Positions 11,001-22,606 of a stretch of 64,000 bases of DNA are shown here, one piece after another (within the stretch, counting starts at the first letter, position 1; each line of letters begins with the position of its first letter). Position numbers and translations under genes: made by a program. Origin of the DNA: Abelmoschus esculentus (Eukaryota > Streptophyta > Magnoliopsida > Malvales > Malvaceae); the NCBI GenBank assembly GCA_035048815.1, contig JAUCBN010000028.1:12269001-12333000 (forward strand), given 5' to 3'. The notes under the pieces were generated by a model. It ran no database searches and was not told where the DNA came from. It saw only the letters and a list, made by a program, of their open reading frames with translations.

Positions 11001-12938
11001 TATTGCTTCTCCTTATACTTTCCCAGGTAACTTCACCTCAACAATCAGGACTTTAACTTTGATCTTTACGGCATAAGGAACAGATTGACAAATCTAATAA
11101 AACAACATACTTCAGCCTCACATGGAACTTCTGTTAGCCCTGGAGTTATCATTGGTGTAGCAACTGGAGCATGTGTTTTGGTTCTAGGCTTCCTCGGAGT
11201 TGGAATATATGCTATTCGGCAAAAGAAACGTGCAGAAAAAGCAATCGGATTGAGTAAACCATTTGGTAAGCAACACTTGGAATAATTGTGTTTCCCTCCT
11301 AAACAAGGTTAGAGTTAGTAAAATTGCTACTTATGTATTGAACTTCCAGCATCCTGGGCACCCAGTGGTAAAGACAGTGGAGGTGCACCACAGTTGAAAG
11401 GAGCAAGGTGGTTTTCTTATGATGAACTTAAGAAGTGCACAAATAATTTTTCTGAAAGCAATGAACTGGGATATGGAGGGTATGGGAAGGTAAATAACAT
11501 CCAAGATTTCTAAAAGAGTTGCATGAATTACTGTTTGCAACTGCTCAGATAACCTTCATGTCCTCTGCAGGTATACAGAGGAACACTCTCTGATGGACAA
11601 ACAGTGGCAATTAAAAGGGCTCAGCAAGGATCAAAGCAGGGTGGACTTGAATTCAAGACTGAAATCGAATTGCTTTCGAGAGTTCACCACAAAAACCTTG
11701 TCGGTCTTGTCGGGTTTTGCTTTGAACAAGGAGAACAAATGCTGGTTTATGAATTTATGGCCAATGGAACACTTCGGGAGAGCCTATCTGGTGAGTTTAA
11801 CTTGTGCAGAAGGTGTAACATGTAAGAAAAAATGAAACTATAATTCCATGAGATTTACGTTCCTCATGGGAACTCCAAGTGCAAGAATTAATTATGCATA
11901 AGCTTCATGATCAGCTCTTACGATATCTGACATGGGATATTCACGTGTTGTAGGGAGATCTGGCATTCATCTTGACTGGAAAAGGAGACTCCGGATATCT
12001 CTCGGCTCAGCTAGAGGTCTCGCTTATCTACATGAGCTTGCAAATCCTCCCATCATCCACAGAGATATTAAGTCCACCAACATTTTGTTGGATGAAAACT
12101 TAACCGCGAAGGTTGCGGACTTCGGCTTGTCAAAGCTGGTATCAGACAGTTCAAAGGGTCATGTTTCAACCCAAGTTAAAGGCACATTGGTGAGGAACTG
12201 TTAGCATGCTTCTATTAATATCCATATCAAGATCAAAATTAACATAAAATGGAACTAGATCTCAGTTTTCTTGGTGTCTTAATTTGGTATGACATGTTAA
12301 CTGCAATTTTATATCCATATCAATAATATTCCTCCATCTGCAATCCAATCCGAGATTCCAAATATGTTGAATTTTATTTCACCAATTATTGACTAATACG
12401 TATGTATTTTTGTTTACAGGGTTATCTTGATCCTGAATATTACATGACCCAACAACTAACTGAGAAGAGTGATGTTTACAGTTTCGGAGTGGTAATGCTT
12501 GAACTTATAACAGCTAAGCAACCCATAGAGAAAGGTAAGTACGTAGTCCGTGAGGTGCGAACCATGATGGATAAAAAGGATGATGAGCACTACGGCTTGT
12601 GGGAGTTAATGGATCGAAGCATAAGAAGCTCAGGAAATCTACTAGGATTCAGAAAATACTTGGAGTTGGCTATGCAATGTGTTGAAGATTCAGCCACCGA
12701 TCGTCCAACAATGAGCGAAGTGGTAAAGGCCTTCGAAACCATCCTGCAAAACGATGGGATGAGTACAAACTCCACTGCTTCAGCCTCGTCATCTGTCACG
12801 GATTTTGGAGCTGCAAAAGGTTCTCTTAGACACCCCTATGCCGATACATTACCTAAGAAGGATGTCAATGTGGGTGATAGCGATGCTTTCAACTACAGTG
12901 GTGGATACACAATTTCTGCAAAAGTTGAACCCAAGTAG
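8017..12938 (+). CDS. LRR receptor-like serine/threonine kinase, subfamily VIII-1 (HPCA1/At5g49770-like)
   Basis: Nineteen exons with GT-AG introns join to 2,895 bp (964 aa): 8017-8101, 8379-8499, 8572-8643, 8758-8832, 8926-8997, 9083-9244, 9341-9415, 9509-9580, 9688-9759, 9844-9912, 10012-10086, 10167-10238, 10341-10475, 10554-11026, 11116-11265, 11350-11489, 11571-11790, 11954-12189, 12420-12938. The many 69-75-bp exons each encode about one LRR, as usual in this group. Order: signal peptide (1-22), LRRs, a Cys-rich juxtamembrane region (about 380-430), a transmembrane helix (about 551-576) and a kinase domain with GYGGYGKV (about 633-641), Lys655, HRD 749-751 and DFG 769-771. All catalytic residues are present, so an active RD kinase at the plasma membrane is expected. 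Relatives act in hydrogen peroxide/quinone sensing and stress signalling; the ligand here is unknown. The frame is intact throughout. Confidence 0.93.
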
Positions 12939-13500
12939 ATGGATCAATTGCCTCCTTTCTCATCTTCATTAATTTTTTGTTCTTTTCTAGGAATCTTCAC
13001 AAGTTGTTTTCTTCTATAGATCATCCATCTCCTTAACAAATAGGGAAGGTGGGTACTCTTTCATATATAGGTATATATAGTGAAAAGGTGTGACTTCATT
13101 TCATATTGTTGGTTTTGCAAAGTGCATTTTCATATTGTCAAATATAAGCTTTCAGGTTTCATCAATGCTATAGTTTCGAATTTTTGTATCAAATCGGTGA
13201 TTACGTGGTAGCTCGAGTCGACCTGTTCATGCTAATGATAGAGTGGATGTAATGAAGGATTGTGCAGAGTATTATATGAGGCTATTGTTGGTAGTAAACA
13301 AGCCATGGTGATTGCAGTACCAAGAAAAAAATCAAATGCACTTTTCAAACATGAATTTTTCTAATTAGCACCATTTATAGGAGAGTTTTCACTTCGAACT
13401 AGTGTCTCCGAGCATCCTCTGCAATCTCCTTTGTATCATCATATCCATTATTTGAGTAATACAGTGAGTTGATAAGAACCAACCAACCAAATACAAGAAA
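12939..13500. other. Intergenic space between convergent genes
   Basis: These 562 bp separate the stop codon of the receptor kinase from the stop codon of the minus-strand GDSL lipase. They should hold both 3' UTRs. No ORF, repeat or RNA gene was recognised. Confidence 0.6.
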
Positions 13501-15475
13501 TCAGGTGACAAGAGTCATCCGTTGGATGTTGAACGGATAAGCATCCGAAAGAGGGCCGTAGATAGCACGGCGAGCCAGAATCGCATTAACAGCCTGCGTA
13601 GGATGGAAAGCGTCCCAAAACACGTACTGGTTTCGGTTGTTGCACGGATACGCAAACGGCAGGCATGTTATTTGCCCTTGGTTCCTCCCTATTCCGCAGC
13701 ATCCCCTGTCAACTACATTGAACCCTGCAATTTCTTTCATAATCATATTCAATTTACAGTGGTACGTAAGGGAATAGGAATACAATAGATATGTTGTATG
13801 CTTTGTTACCGAAATTTGCAGGGTTGTTTAGGATGTCACCCACAGCACCATAAGTATTGCCATAGGCAACGACTGCACCGGGACGCTTGTTGAGCTGATC
13901 CACAATTGTTTTTAAGCCTTCGTTGAATGTCCCCAATATATTGTTCACGTAGTCCACGCATCTCCCTGGTGCTGCCTGTCCTGACGCTCGTTGATTAGGG
14001 ATGCAACCGAGCGGTCCGAGTCCGGCTACGAATATTCTCCTCAATCCTAAATTGTACAGTGTCTACACCAATGACCCAAAAGATAAGTAGAAATCTAGGA
14101 GGGTAAATCATCTATCCCTTTTCATGCCTCCATTTATGTCCTCACTTCTGATTAGAGGTTTAAGGTTTAGGGTTTTAGGTTAGGGGTTTTGGTTAGAGTT
14201 TAAGAAATTAAGGGTAGAGTATATTTTTAGGGTTTAGGGTTTAGAATATAGAAAATAAAGGTTTAGGGTTTAAAATTGATATTTTTAAAAAAAAAAGGCG
14301 GCACTAGAGGAGGCTTGGAGAAGGAGCAGAAGATTTTTGCTCAAAATCTATAATCACTTTTTATATTCAAATCATCTGCCCCTTTCCCATGCCCCATTTA
14401 TGTCCCCGCTTCAAATTAGAGGGTTTAGGGTATAGGGTTTAGGAGTTTAGGTTAGGGTATAGAAATTTAGGGATAGAGTGTATTTTTTAGGTATAAGGTT
14501 TAGGGTTTAGAATATAAAAATATGAGTTAGGGTTTAAAATTTAATTTTTTAATAAAATAACAAAAGAGACACAAATAGAGGCACGAGAAAGGGGAGAAGA
14601 TTTTTCTCACTCGTTAAACTATTGACATGTAGATTTTATTGTAAAAATGTTTATTTTTTACCAAAATTTGAGATGCATAACGGTTGAGAAGCAGGTTGCC
14701 AAATTGCACAGGATTGTAATTGAAGCTAGACGAGTAAATGGAAGGCATGAGGTAATTGTTGATGTAATCATTACTCCCAAACACCAAAACTGCCACGGAT
14801 CTGGCAAGGAAACTGGTCAGATTATCACCACCCATCATCGGTCGGAGCTGATCCAACGTTGTCTCGAAATTCAGTACCTGTTGGTTCAGGCTATAACGTT
14901 CCCCCTGCATGCATGCAAACAAACAGGTGGACACAATCGGGGACGAATACGAAAACAAAAATTTATGTTTATGGACGTAGACTTTTATAATTAATTAAAC
15001 TATACGAGGAATTGAAAACACATACGTAATGTTTACCACTCTCATCAAGAATACCAGCAGCTGCCGAAGCATAGTTGACTCCTCCGAGTAGCTTAACTCC
15101 TCTTGTGTTGGGATCGGCAAAGGGCGACGGATAAGGGAGACCCAACATCTCTCCTACATCACATATATTATAGTATCATATCATATAATATACAGTTTGG
15201 TGTTCATGTTAGGAACTAAAAGAGAGTGGATGTCGATAATCACCGATAATGTCGACGAAGGTTTTTCCGTTGCTAAATCTTCCGGTAGGCTGCATGTTGA
15301 AGTCGATGCCATAGGGAAAGTAGTTAGCTTTGGCAATTGAGTTGAGGAAATTGTTGTTGCCAACGTCAACTGTTGAGTCTCCAAACACGAAGAGTGCTCG
15401 TTGCGCCGCAGCCGCCCGAATCAAGATGGCGAAGGAAATGAAGAACGTTAGGTTTGGTTGATACAGAATACCCAT
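13501..15475 (-). CDS. GDSL esterase/lipase, secreted
   Basis: Five exons on the minus strand (15475-15244, 15153-15026, 14904-14662, 14062-13810, 13724-13501) join to 1,080 bp (359 aa) with GT-AG introns and matching phases. The start is the ATG at 15475, giving a hydrophobic signal peptide (about 1-24). Block I is FVFGDSTVDVGNN with catalytic Ser34; the GSND of block III is at 163-166; the catalytic pair is Asp323 and His326 in WDAFHPTQ. A VVDRGCCGIGRNQGQ segment (289-303) is typical of plant GDSL lipases. Length and five-exon layout fit the family (about 350-370 aa). It is expected to hydrolyse ester bonds in the apoplast or cell wall; the substrate cannot be read from sequence. The third intron carries telomere-like repeats. 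The neighbouring kinase is convergent and functionally unrelated. Confidence 0.94.
14130..14560. repeat. Duplicated telomere-like TTTAGGG tract within a GDSL intron
   Basis: Two similar blocks (about 14115-14285 and 14375-14560) each begin with a CATTTATGTCC-type unique segment and continue into degenerate TTTAGGG units. The plant telomere repeat is TTTAGGG. The units are imperfect and the block is tandemly duplicated. It lies entirely inside intron 3 of the minus-strand lipase gene (14063-14661). Confidence 0.7.
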
Positions 15476-15727
15476 GGCTTCAAGCTATGTGTGTGGGAAG
15501 AGAAGAATGGGCGTCTTATTGTGTGTGTGGGTTTAGCTTTTTCATGTGAGCATAACGTAACGGTGAGTGAGACAGATGTGAAGGCAAATTCTATATCCAA
15601 TTTGAAACGGACGAATATGGGTGTGACGCTGTGGAATAAAAATCCTCCGCCTCTTTGTCGTGTCTCTTTTGATTTTTTTAAAAAAATAAATTTAAACCCT
15701 AAACTCTTATTTTTATATCTTAAATCT
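15476..15727 (-). promoter_or_regulatory. Upstream region of the GDSL lipase
   Basis: These 252 bp lie between the lipase ATG and the hAT-like MITE. The first 60 bp read CA-rich on the coding strand and look like a 5' UTR. No convincing TATA box was found. The core promoter therefore either sits in this short stretch or overlaps the MITE. Confidence 0.35.
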
Positions 15728-16422
15728 TAGGGGTGTTCAAAAATATCCGACCTGAATTATCCGACCCGTTGACCCGCCTACCCACCTAAAAATTACCGGG
15801 TATTTATAATGAATACCCGAATTTTTCGGGTCGGGTATTCGACCCGTATTTTTCCCGGGTAGTTGGGCCGGGTCAGGACCGAAATTTTTTAAGAACCGGG
15901 TACCCGACCCAGTAATTTTAATAAATATATATTTTTAAATTTTAAATTATATTTTTATTATATATTTTTTATTATTTTTCTCTAAAATTAATTTTAAATC
16001 TTTAACTTCTTTTTATACTCGTATTATATACTTTTAAGTTTTGAATTTTTATAAATATTTATATTAATTTGTCAATACTAAATTTAAAAGAAAATTTATG
16101 ATCGAGAATAATATATTCTTTTATATATAAACTTTAATATATGCATATATATTCAAATATTTATCTTTAAAACCTATCTCAAATCAATATTTTTGTGTTT
16201 GAAATATATATCATGAAATTTTAAATATTTCTTATATATTTTTTTAAAAAATAAAATTAAAAAAATATATAAAAAAATTAAATCGGGTACTCGATACCCG
16301 ATTTTGCGGGTACCCGAATTTTACGAGTACCCTATTTTGTGAGTACCCGAATTTTATGAGTCGAGTCATAGACCGATGTTTTGGTACCCAAAATCCCGGG
16401 TATCCGGTTATAAACACCCCTA
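15728..16422. mobile_element. hAT-like non-autonomous MITE, 695 bp
   Basis: The terminal inverted repeats are TAGGGGTGTTCA on the left and the complement of TAGGGGTGTTTA on the right. Flanking octamers TTAAATCT (15720-15727) and CTAAATCC (16423-16430) agree at six of eight positions, fitting a decayed hAT 8-bp target-site duplication. The ends are rich in CGGGT/ACCCG words (CCGACCCG, CGGGTCGGGTA, GGTACCCG) that can pair with each other; the middle is very AT-rich. No transposase is encoded. Confidence 0.75.
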
Positions 16423-16544
16423 CTAAATCCTAAATTCTACCCCTAAAAATTACACACTACTCCTAATTCCTTAAACCCTAATAAAAACTCTTAATCTAAA
16501 ATAATTAAATTCTAAACAAGAGAATAAATAAATACATGACAATT

Positions 16545-16645
16545 TACCCCGACGCTATGATATCTATCCCTTACTTTTCCCTTGTTTTTGGGTGTGACGA
16601 CGCTATGATATCTATCCCTTACTTTTCCCCTTGTTTTTGGGTGCT
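16545..16645 (+). repeat. Tandem duplication of about 48 bp
   Basis: A unit beginning GACGCTATGATATCTATCCC and ending in CTTGTTTTTGGGTG occurs twice back to back (about 16549-16597 and 16600-16643) with one or two differences. It creates a repetitive 60-codon ORF (16536-16718) with no recognised domain; I do not consider that a gene. Confidence 0.7.
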
Positions 16646-17614
16646 CCTTTCAAGGTCCGTTTCTTCTTTCTTTTTTCCTCAATCTCAACGTGTTTTATGT
16701 TTGTTCTTTTCTTTATAAGTGATGGAAAACGTTATATTTTGATTTAAATATAATTATATATTAATAAAAAAAATAAGAGATTTTTTTAATGGGTACGTTG
16801 TGGCATAACTCTTCCTATTTAAAGATTTAAATTCTTTGAATTTTTAACTTAAAGGAGGAAGAAGGTAAATTTTGTTGTTAATAGGATTAAAACACATAAT
16901 TTAAGAGAAAAAGACGATATCAATCAAAAATTTTAATTGTCTCTTCTAAAGTTATTAATATTAATTTTTTTTAAAAAATTAAAAGAACAAATATACCTGT
17001 TAATCAATTTTTTTATATAAGATGTATATAAATAAAATTATTCAAGTAATAATTTATGAATTTAAGGATGAGCACGGGTCAAAGTTTTGACCCACCTAAA
17101 CCCGAAAATATATATTTTAAATTTGAACCTAATATGATCTTATTTTTTAAAATGCTTGATCTGGCTCAAAAGTTATATACTTAAATTCGAATCTGGCCCA
17201 ATCCAACCTGTTAAAAATATTAAGGACCTAATTGTAATAAAATTCAATTTTAATAATTAATTATAATATATATAAAAAGAGAGTATTATTATGAATATCT
17301 CTAAAAATATATGAAAAAATTATACTATTAGTATTGAATCAAGTCACATATTTTTCACCCTAAAATCACACTTAACCTGAAATTATACTTAATAAAATCT
17401 GATTTGACCCGACCTAAACTTATTTTTTTAATTCAATTGGGTCGATAGAATAAAACATAATCTAATAAAGTTTATAGTTAAATGAAAATTCAATAAAAAA
17501 AAGTTAGAATGGATTTTCTTAATAATATGTGTTCGGTTTGAATGCCGTCAATCGAATTATCAAGCGGATGGATTGAATTTTTGAAGAGGTTTTGAAAAGT
17601 AAAAAAAAAAAATA
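16646..17614. other. AT-rich non-coding DNA, possible second MITE
   Basis: No gene is visible. Around 17070-17230 and 17395-17450 there are GGGTCAAAGTTTTGACCC-type and TTTGACCCGACC words resembling the ends of the hAT-like MITE upstream. Borders and target-site duplications could not be defined. Confidence 0.35.
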
Positions 17615-18490
17615 AAAAGCATAAACATAATTTTTCACCCTTAATGTTTATAATTTTTATTATTTTGGTCTTTATTTTTTTTAGAATAATTTAACCCTTA
17701 ATCTATGTCTTTTTAACAAATATCTTATTTTTAACTAGTATGATGATTGGACCGTTAAAAATTTAACGATAATAACATGTCATATAAATGGAATAATATA
17801 TTTTAAATGACATAAAATCTAAACTATTAAATATATATAATATAATTTTATTCCAATATAAAATATAAAACAATTAAAATTTAAATAAAATATTAAAAAT
17901 TAATTAAATCCAAAACAAAAGGCTACTAAACATTCTCAACCCTAACTAAACTAAGAGATATTTATAAAAATCTTAAACCTCCAATTTAGATTAAACACTA
18001 AAATACCTAAATTTTAAAGTAAAATAATAAAAACCCAATTAATTAGTATCAAAATCTTTTATCTTTGATTCACTGGTAACAAACTCTACAAAGCTTTTCC
18101 TTTTTAGATTATGTTCATACTTTTTAGATAGAATTTTGATTCTACCATAATTAGAGTTGAATATGTTTAATATCTTTTGTTTTCGATTTAATTAATTTTT
18201 AATATTTTATTTGAATTTTTAATTATTTTATATTTTATATTGGGATAAAACTATATTCTGCGTGTATGTATTTGATATAGTAGATGTTAAGTCATTTAAA
18301 ATATATTATCACATATACATGATATATCATCATTATTAGAATTTTAGCGATTCAATTATCATGGTAGGTAAAAAATGAGATATTTCTCAAAAAAACATAG
18401 ATTAAGGGATAAATTTATCTTAAAAAAGAATAAGGGCTAAACTAATAAAATTATAAACGTTAAACGTAAAAATTATTTTTATATCAAAAT
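17615..18490. mobile_element. Foldback MITE with long imperfect inverted repeats
   Basis: The segment 17625-17930 is the imperfect reverse complement of 18175-18480. Examples are ACCCTTAATCTATG (left) against its complement CATAGATTAAGGG (right), and CAATATAAAATATAAAA near 17853 against its complement near 18220. The ends pair as ATAATTTTT. The arms are over 300 bp and the loop about 240 bp; there are no coding ORFs. No clear TSD was found. Confidence 0.6.
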
Positions 18491-18975
18491 AAAATTCATC
18501 TTGAAGTTCTCAAACTCAAAAAACAAAAATTTTCTTTACTTTGTTGATTCTTTTATGATAACCTCAAGCTTATTTTAAATATCATTGACATTCGAACAAA
18601 AGAATATCTTTCATATATAATTGGATCAAGTGTGCAAAAGAGAATGTTTATGTCCTTAGCATTTATTTTGAATCCTTTGTTCTATACATCATTTTAATCT
18701 CTAACCTTGAAAATTGGAGTAGTATAGTCTTTTATGATGCTAATGTATGTCTCAAGATCGTTAACTTGTATAAAAAGTCTCCTCCTACTCTTTAAATAAA
18801 AATACTAAACTTTTTTTAAGAATTGTGGCTCGTTGATCAATTAGGAGTTCTAAATGAAATGAACACCGAAATTAGAGGTATTTTTCATTTGATTGGAAAT
18901 GACATAGGGTCTTTGAGAATTGACTCTAGGGTATTAGTTCGATGGTAGAGATTTTGCGCTGATATCATTTGTTGA
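18491..18975 (-). pseudogene. Decayed Ty1/copia gag fragment with primer binding site
   Basis: On the minus strand a degenerate primer site TGATATCAGCGC (about 18959-18970, two mismatches from the plant iMet-tRNA site TGGTATCAGAGC) is followed downstream by a broken frame that includes NAKDINILFCTLDP (about 18610-18650), the typical core of the copia gag UBN2 region. Many stops interrupt it. The 5' LTR would lie to the right, above 18976. The right end of the element is not resolved. Confidence 0.55.
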
Positions 18976-20487
18976 ACTTAAATATTAACAACTAAATTGT
19001 CAAGAAGAGTGAATTAATTTTTTAAGAAGATTTTTTGAATAACATAAAATAAAAATATTGATACAATGATTTAGAGTGGTAAGAATTTTAAGTCAACTTC
19101 TATTATCTTAGCTATCTACATTATAGATTTTAAAAATTCACTATATTTGTTTTCTTTTGAGGACGAAGAGTAACCTTATAATCCCTTAATGTTTATACTC
19201 CAAAACCTTAAGTTCATTCTCTAAAAAAGATTACAAATAAAACAAATCAAAAAAAATCTAACTAATTGTTTGCATGTTTAAGCACTCATTCAAAATCTAA
19301 ACACTTGAGCAATTATAATAGTTTAACTCAACAAATGTTCTCTATAAAAAAATGACAATTTAAGCTCTAAAAGAATATCTTTATTCAATTTAATGTTGAT
19401 AGATGTTGTTATATATTTTCATGGATGATTAAAGAGTTAACCCTTTAATGAGTTAGCGACTCTTACTAGCCATTGGAGACATAATTTTCAGCACTAAATG
19501 TGTTTTTGGTGTAGAGGATATTAATACTTATCTTTTAAGTAGAATGAGTTGTTAGATACAAAAATATAGGAGTATCGGTACATGTTTTCAGAGTATCAAT
19601 ACACATCCTTCTATATCGTTATGAGAGTTAGTACTGATACGAAAAATTCTTATAAACCGTACAATTACGAGTCATGATTTAGGTAACATAAGCTTATTTT
19701 TTACTCTTAAGACCTTTTAAAAATATTTTTTTAAGTCAAAAACATTTCAAAGATAAAGATAGGAATTTAAATAATTTGTGCAACATTTGAATTAAGTCCA
19801 AAAATATTTTAAATTTATTATATCAAAATTTTTATCTCAACAATATGTGAACTGAATTTATTAAAAATTGAAAAAAAAAATATTCCAAACGAAATTAATA
19901 AAAGGAATAAAAAATAACTGAAAAAAATATTATGTGAGTAAAATATGTCTAATAAGATGCAACAATGGTAATAAAATAAATATTAAAGAAAGAAAGTAGG
20001 AAACAAAACTCTTTATCTCTATCCACCCACATGCTTAAGGATTAAAATAAGAGCGGTGAGTAAAACTAATACTCTTTTAGGCTACTTCACAAATGATTGT
20101 ATCAACAAAAGAACTATAAATAAGAATCAAATTACTAAAAGATCATTATAAAAACAAATATTGCGAGAAAATCATTCGCAACATAAGTCACTACAAAAAG
20201 TATTATAAAATAAATAAAAAATATTTCATAAAACAAAGAAAAGATGTCACATAGTCAAATAAAAATCATAAAAATAGAATATAAAAAATTAAAAAAATTT
20301 AAAAATATATTTATAATTAACTATTAATGTTAAAATTAATATCGTTAACCGTTAGTGAAAATGAAAAGAAGAGACAATAAAAATTGAGTGATTTTAGTCT
20401 CGAATAAAGTTATGGGCTTTTATGTATAGAAAATCTAACGTATAATTTATATTTTTTTTCCCACCAAATTAGAAATAAAGAAAATGT
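18976..20487. other. Probable copia LTR remnant and AT-rich filler
   Basis: The first several hundred bases should be the LTR belonging to the gag fragment on the left, judged only by the primer site position. Beyond about 19720 the DNA is AT-rich without recognisable coding potential, inverted ends or tandem structure. Confidence 0.35.
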
Positions 20488-22251
20488 TGTTGAACCGTTT
20501 GACAAATCTTACAACCGATTTAGTTGCAATGGCGCCAAATGTTGTTAGTAGCAATTTATTTTTATCTTCTCATTTTCATGATCATTTTCCTATAAATAGA
20601 ACTTATAGTAAACTCTGTAATCAAGCTTTTGGAATAAAAGAATCCCTTCATGGTTTCCTCACTTCCTTATGCTATGTAGTTTAACATGGTATCATTCGCC
20701 ATAGATCCTAGTGGTTTAAGCTTGCGTATCTTCTGTTTTTATTCCATTTTTGTTTGGCATTTAAATCGTTACCTCGCAGTTTCCTCTCCAATATTTCTCT
20801 CAACCGACTCAACGCCTTTGTTTTCTTTCTTGTTCGCACAATCGCATTCTCTGTTCCCTATCTGTTACTTTTTCTTAATCTTTTTTACCTACTTTAAAGT
20901 CGTCAAATTGGCGTCCTGGTGGTGTCTGGCAGAGGAAGAGTTCCCTATCACAGTATTTTTTTTGTTCATTGAGACTATTTCTTGTTATCTGTAAGATAGA
21001 AGAAATGGGAGAAGAAAGAGGAGAAGGCTATGGAAAGATAATTGTTGGAGTTTGGGTCATAGAAAAGAAGGTATTTCGACTCCAATGAGACAAATTTTGG
21101 ATAGGATTAAGTCTTTTGGCGAATTTGAGATTCTCTATTTTGGAGACAAGGTTACTCTTGAAGATCCGATAGAAAACTGGCTAGTCTATGATTGTTTGAT
21201 TGCATTCTACTCCTCTGGATTTCCCTTTGACAAGGCTGAAGCATATGCTGATTTAAGAAACCGTTCCTTGTGAATGAGTTAGAACCACAACACCTTCTTC
21301 ATGATCCTCGGAAGGTATATGAGCGACTTAAAATATTCGGTATATCTGTTCCAAGATATGTCCTTGTAAATAGAGAAGCACCGTACCAAGAGCTGGATTA
21401 TTTTAGTGAAGATGAAGATTATGTTGAAGTTCGCGAAAATCGTTTCTGGAAGCCGTTTGTGGAGAAGTCGAAAAAGAAATCAGATATCCTGTGTTGCTGA
21501 CTCCTAATCAGAAGCAAATGGCAAGGGAAGTTTGCATTGCATTTAGGCAAGCGGTGTGTGGATTTGATCTTTTGTGTTCCAAGGGGAGTTCATATGTTTG
21601 TGATGTGAATGGTTGAAGTCTTTGAAACAGAAGAAAATTGAGGAGCTTTGGTTATCGGTTCTTGAAATATTTGGATTGTTGTTCTTTATGAATATCGGTC
21701 ATTAGTATTAAAAGTTTGGATGTTTTTTTGTCAAATTTCTGAAATCGTCAAATTTTCTGCAAGGGTTCTGAACAAAAAAAATTGTAGGATAATAAGGTGA
21801 GTAAAGAAGAACGAAAGGATGAAGAACACTTTCGATTCTCAGTAAACCACTGAAGAAGAATTACAAGTTTTGTTTTTTAAAAAATTTCGTACAGAAAAAT
21901 AATGATTGAAGGAAGAAATTATATTTTTTATCGTCTTTATCAGTTCACTATTATGATTCATTTGTGACAAGAACTTCAATTTGACGACTACCACACAACT
22001 GATAGTGATTGAAAAGTTTAAAACTTTCTTAGAAGCTAGAAAGCCGAAAGAATTTTGAACAACTTGATAAACCTTACAACTGATTTAGTTGCAATGGCGC
22101 TAAATGTTGTTAGGATCAATTTACTTTTATCTTCTCATTTTCATAATCATTTTCCTATAAATAGAACTTATTATAAACTCTATAATCAAGCTTTTGGAAT
22201 AAAAGAATCCCTTCATGGTTTCCTCACTTCCTTATGCTATGTAGTTTAACA
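20488..22251 (+). mobile_element. Small non-autonomous copia-type LTR retrotransposon (TRIM-like), 1,764 bp
   Basis: Two 199-bp LTRs (20488-20686 and 22053-22251) are highly similar. LTR1 runs TGTTGAAC...GTTTAACA; LTR2 begins TT instead of TG. The element is flanked by perfect 5-bp target-site duplications AATGT (20483-20487 and 22252-22256). Directly after LTR1 lies TGGTATCA (20687-20694), the start of the iMet-tRNA primer site of copia elements. A purine-rich stretch (22034-22052) precedes LTR2. Each LTR has CCTATAAATAGAA as a TATA box. The 1,366-bp interior has no gag or pol; it carries a captured host gene fragment. Confidence 0.88.
21005..21640 (+). pseudogene. Captured VIH/PPIP5K inositol pyrophosphate kinase fragment
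   Basis: The translation follows the N-terminal ATP-grasp kinase part of plant VIH (diphosphoinositol pentakisphosphate kinase) proteins: KIIVGVWVIEKKV, then MRQILDRIKSFGEFEI, GDKVTLEDPIENW, YDCLIAFYSSGFP, NELEPQHLLHDPRKVYERL, YVLVNREAPYQELDYF and NRFWKPFVEK. It then jumps to IRYPVLLTP, QMAREVCIAFRQAVCGFDLL and YVCDVNG. One-base deletions shift the frame near 21071 and 21265. About 80-100 codons seem missing near 21480, and a stop replaces Trp at 21614-21616. No introns interrupt it although such genes normally have many, so an RNA-derived copy is likely. It lies wholly between the two LTRs. It is certainly not functional. Confidence 0.8.
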
Positions 22252-22345
22252 AATGTGTAGTTACAAATTATGATCATGATTACTGTTTTTTTCCCTCACA
22301 TTATATCTAGTCAAATTCAATGGTGATATCATGAAGTTTAGAAAA

Positions 22346-22606
22346 TGTTAGATTTAAAAATGGTTAAAAATGTTTTGAATAAAGTAAAGAACAAGAATAA
22401 AATAGAAGAATAAAGATGAGAGGCAAAGAGAGAGATTTTATTATATTCTCAAAGTATGGTTATGTATAAAGCTTTGGCCAAATGTCTATATTTATAGGCA
22501 TAAGATGAAAACCTTAATTCCAATGGGTATTAAACCCCAATAATAAAGCTCATTAAACTTTAACTTAATATATGGATATCCACCATGAATAAATATATTC
22601 ATAACA
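22346..22606 (-). mobile_element. Ty1/copia LTR (261 bp) with a stub of internal sequence
   Basis: On the minus strand the LTR begins TGTTATGAATATATTTATTC at 22606, directly after a purine tract CCAAGGGAGAG (22607-22617), and ends at 22346 in CTAACA. It holds a TATA box (CTATAAATATAG, about 22483-22494). To the right, 22618 to about 22720 continues as the GTTTTAACGAGACAC / CCCACAGAG-type 3' internal end common to copia elements; the rest is missing. It is thus a 3' LTR of a truncated element. Confidence 0.6.

Noticed and set aside
13522..13788. Plus-strand ORFs opposite the lipase exons
   Set aside because: Antisense to well-supported GDSL exons with catalytic motifs.
18940..18975. tRNA-like sequence with TTCGATGGTAGAG
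   Set aside because: No cloverleaf could be formed. The complement fits a degenerate iMet-tRNA primer site of a copia element better.
20484..20684. 66-codon ORF and its twin at 22055-22249 as a duplicated small gene
   Set aside because: They are the two LTRs of a small retrotransposon, with TSDs and a primer site outside the frame.
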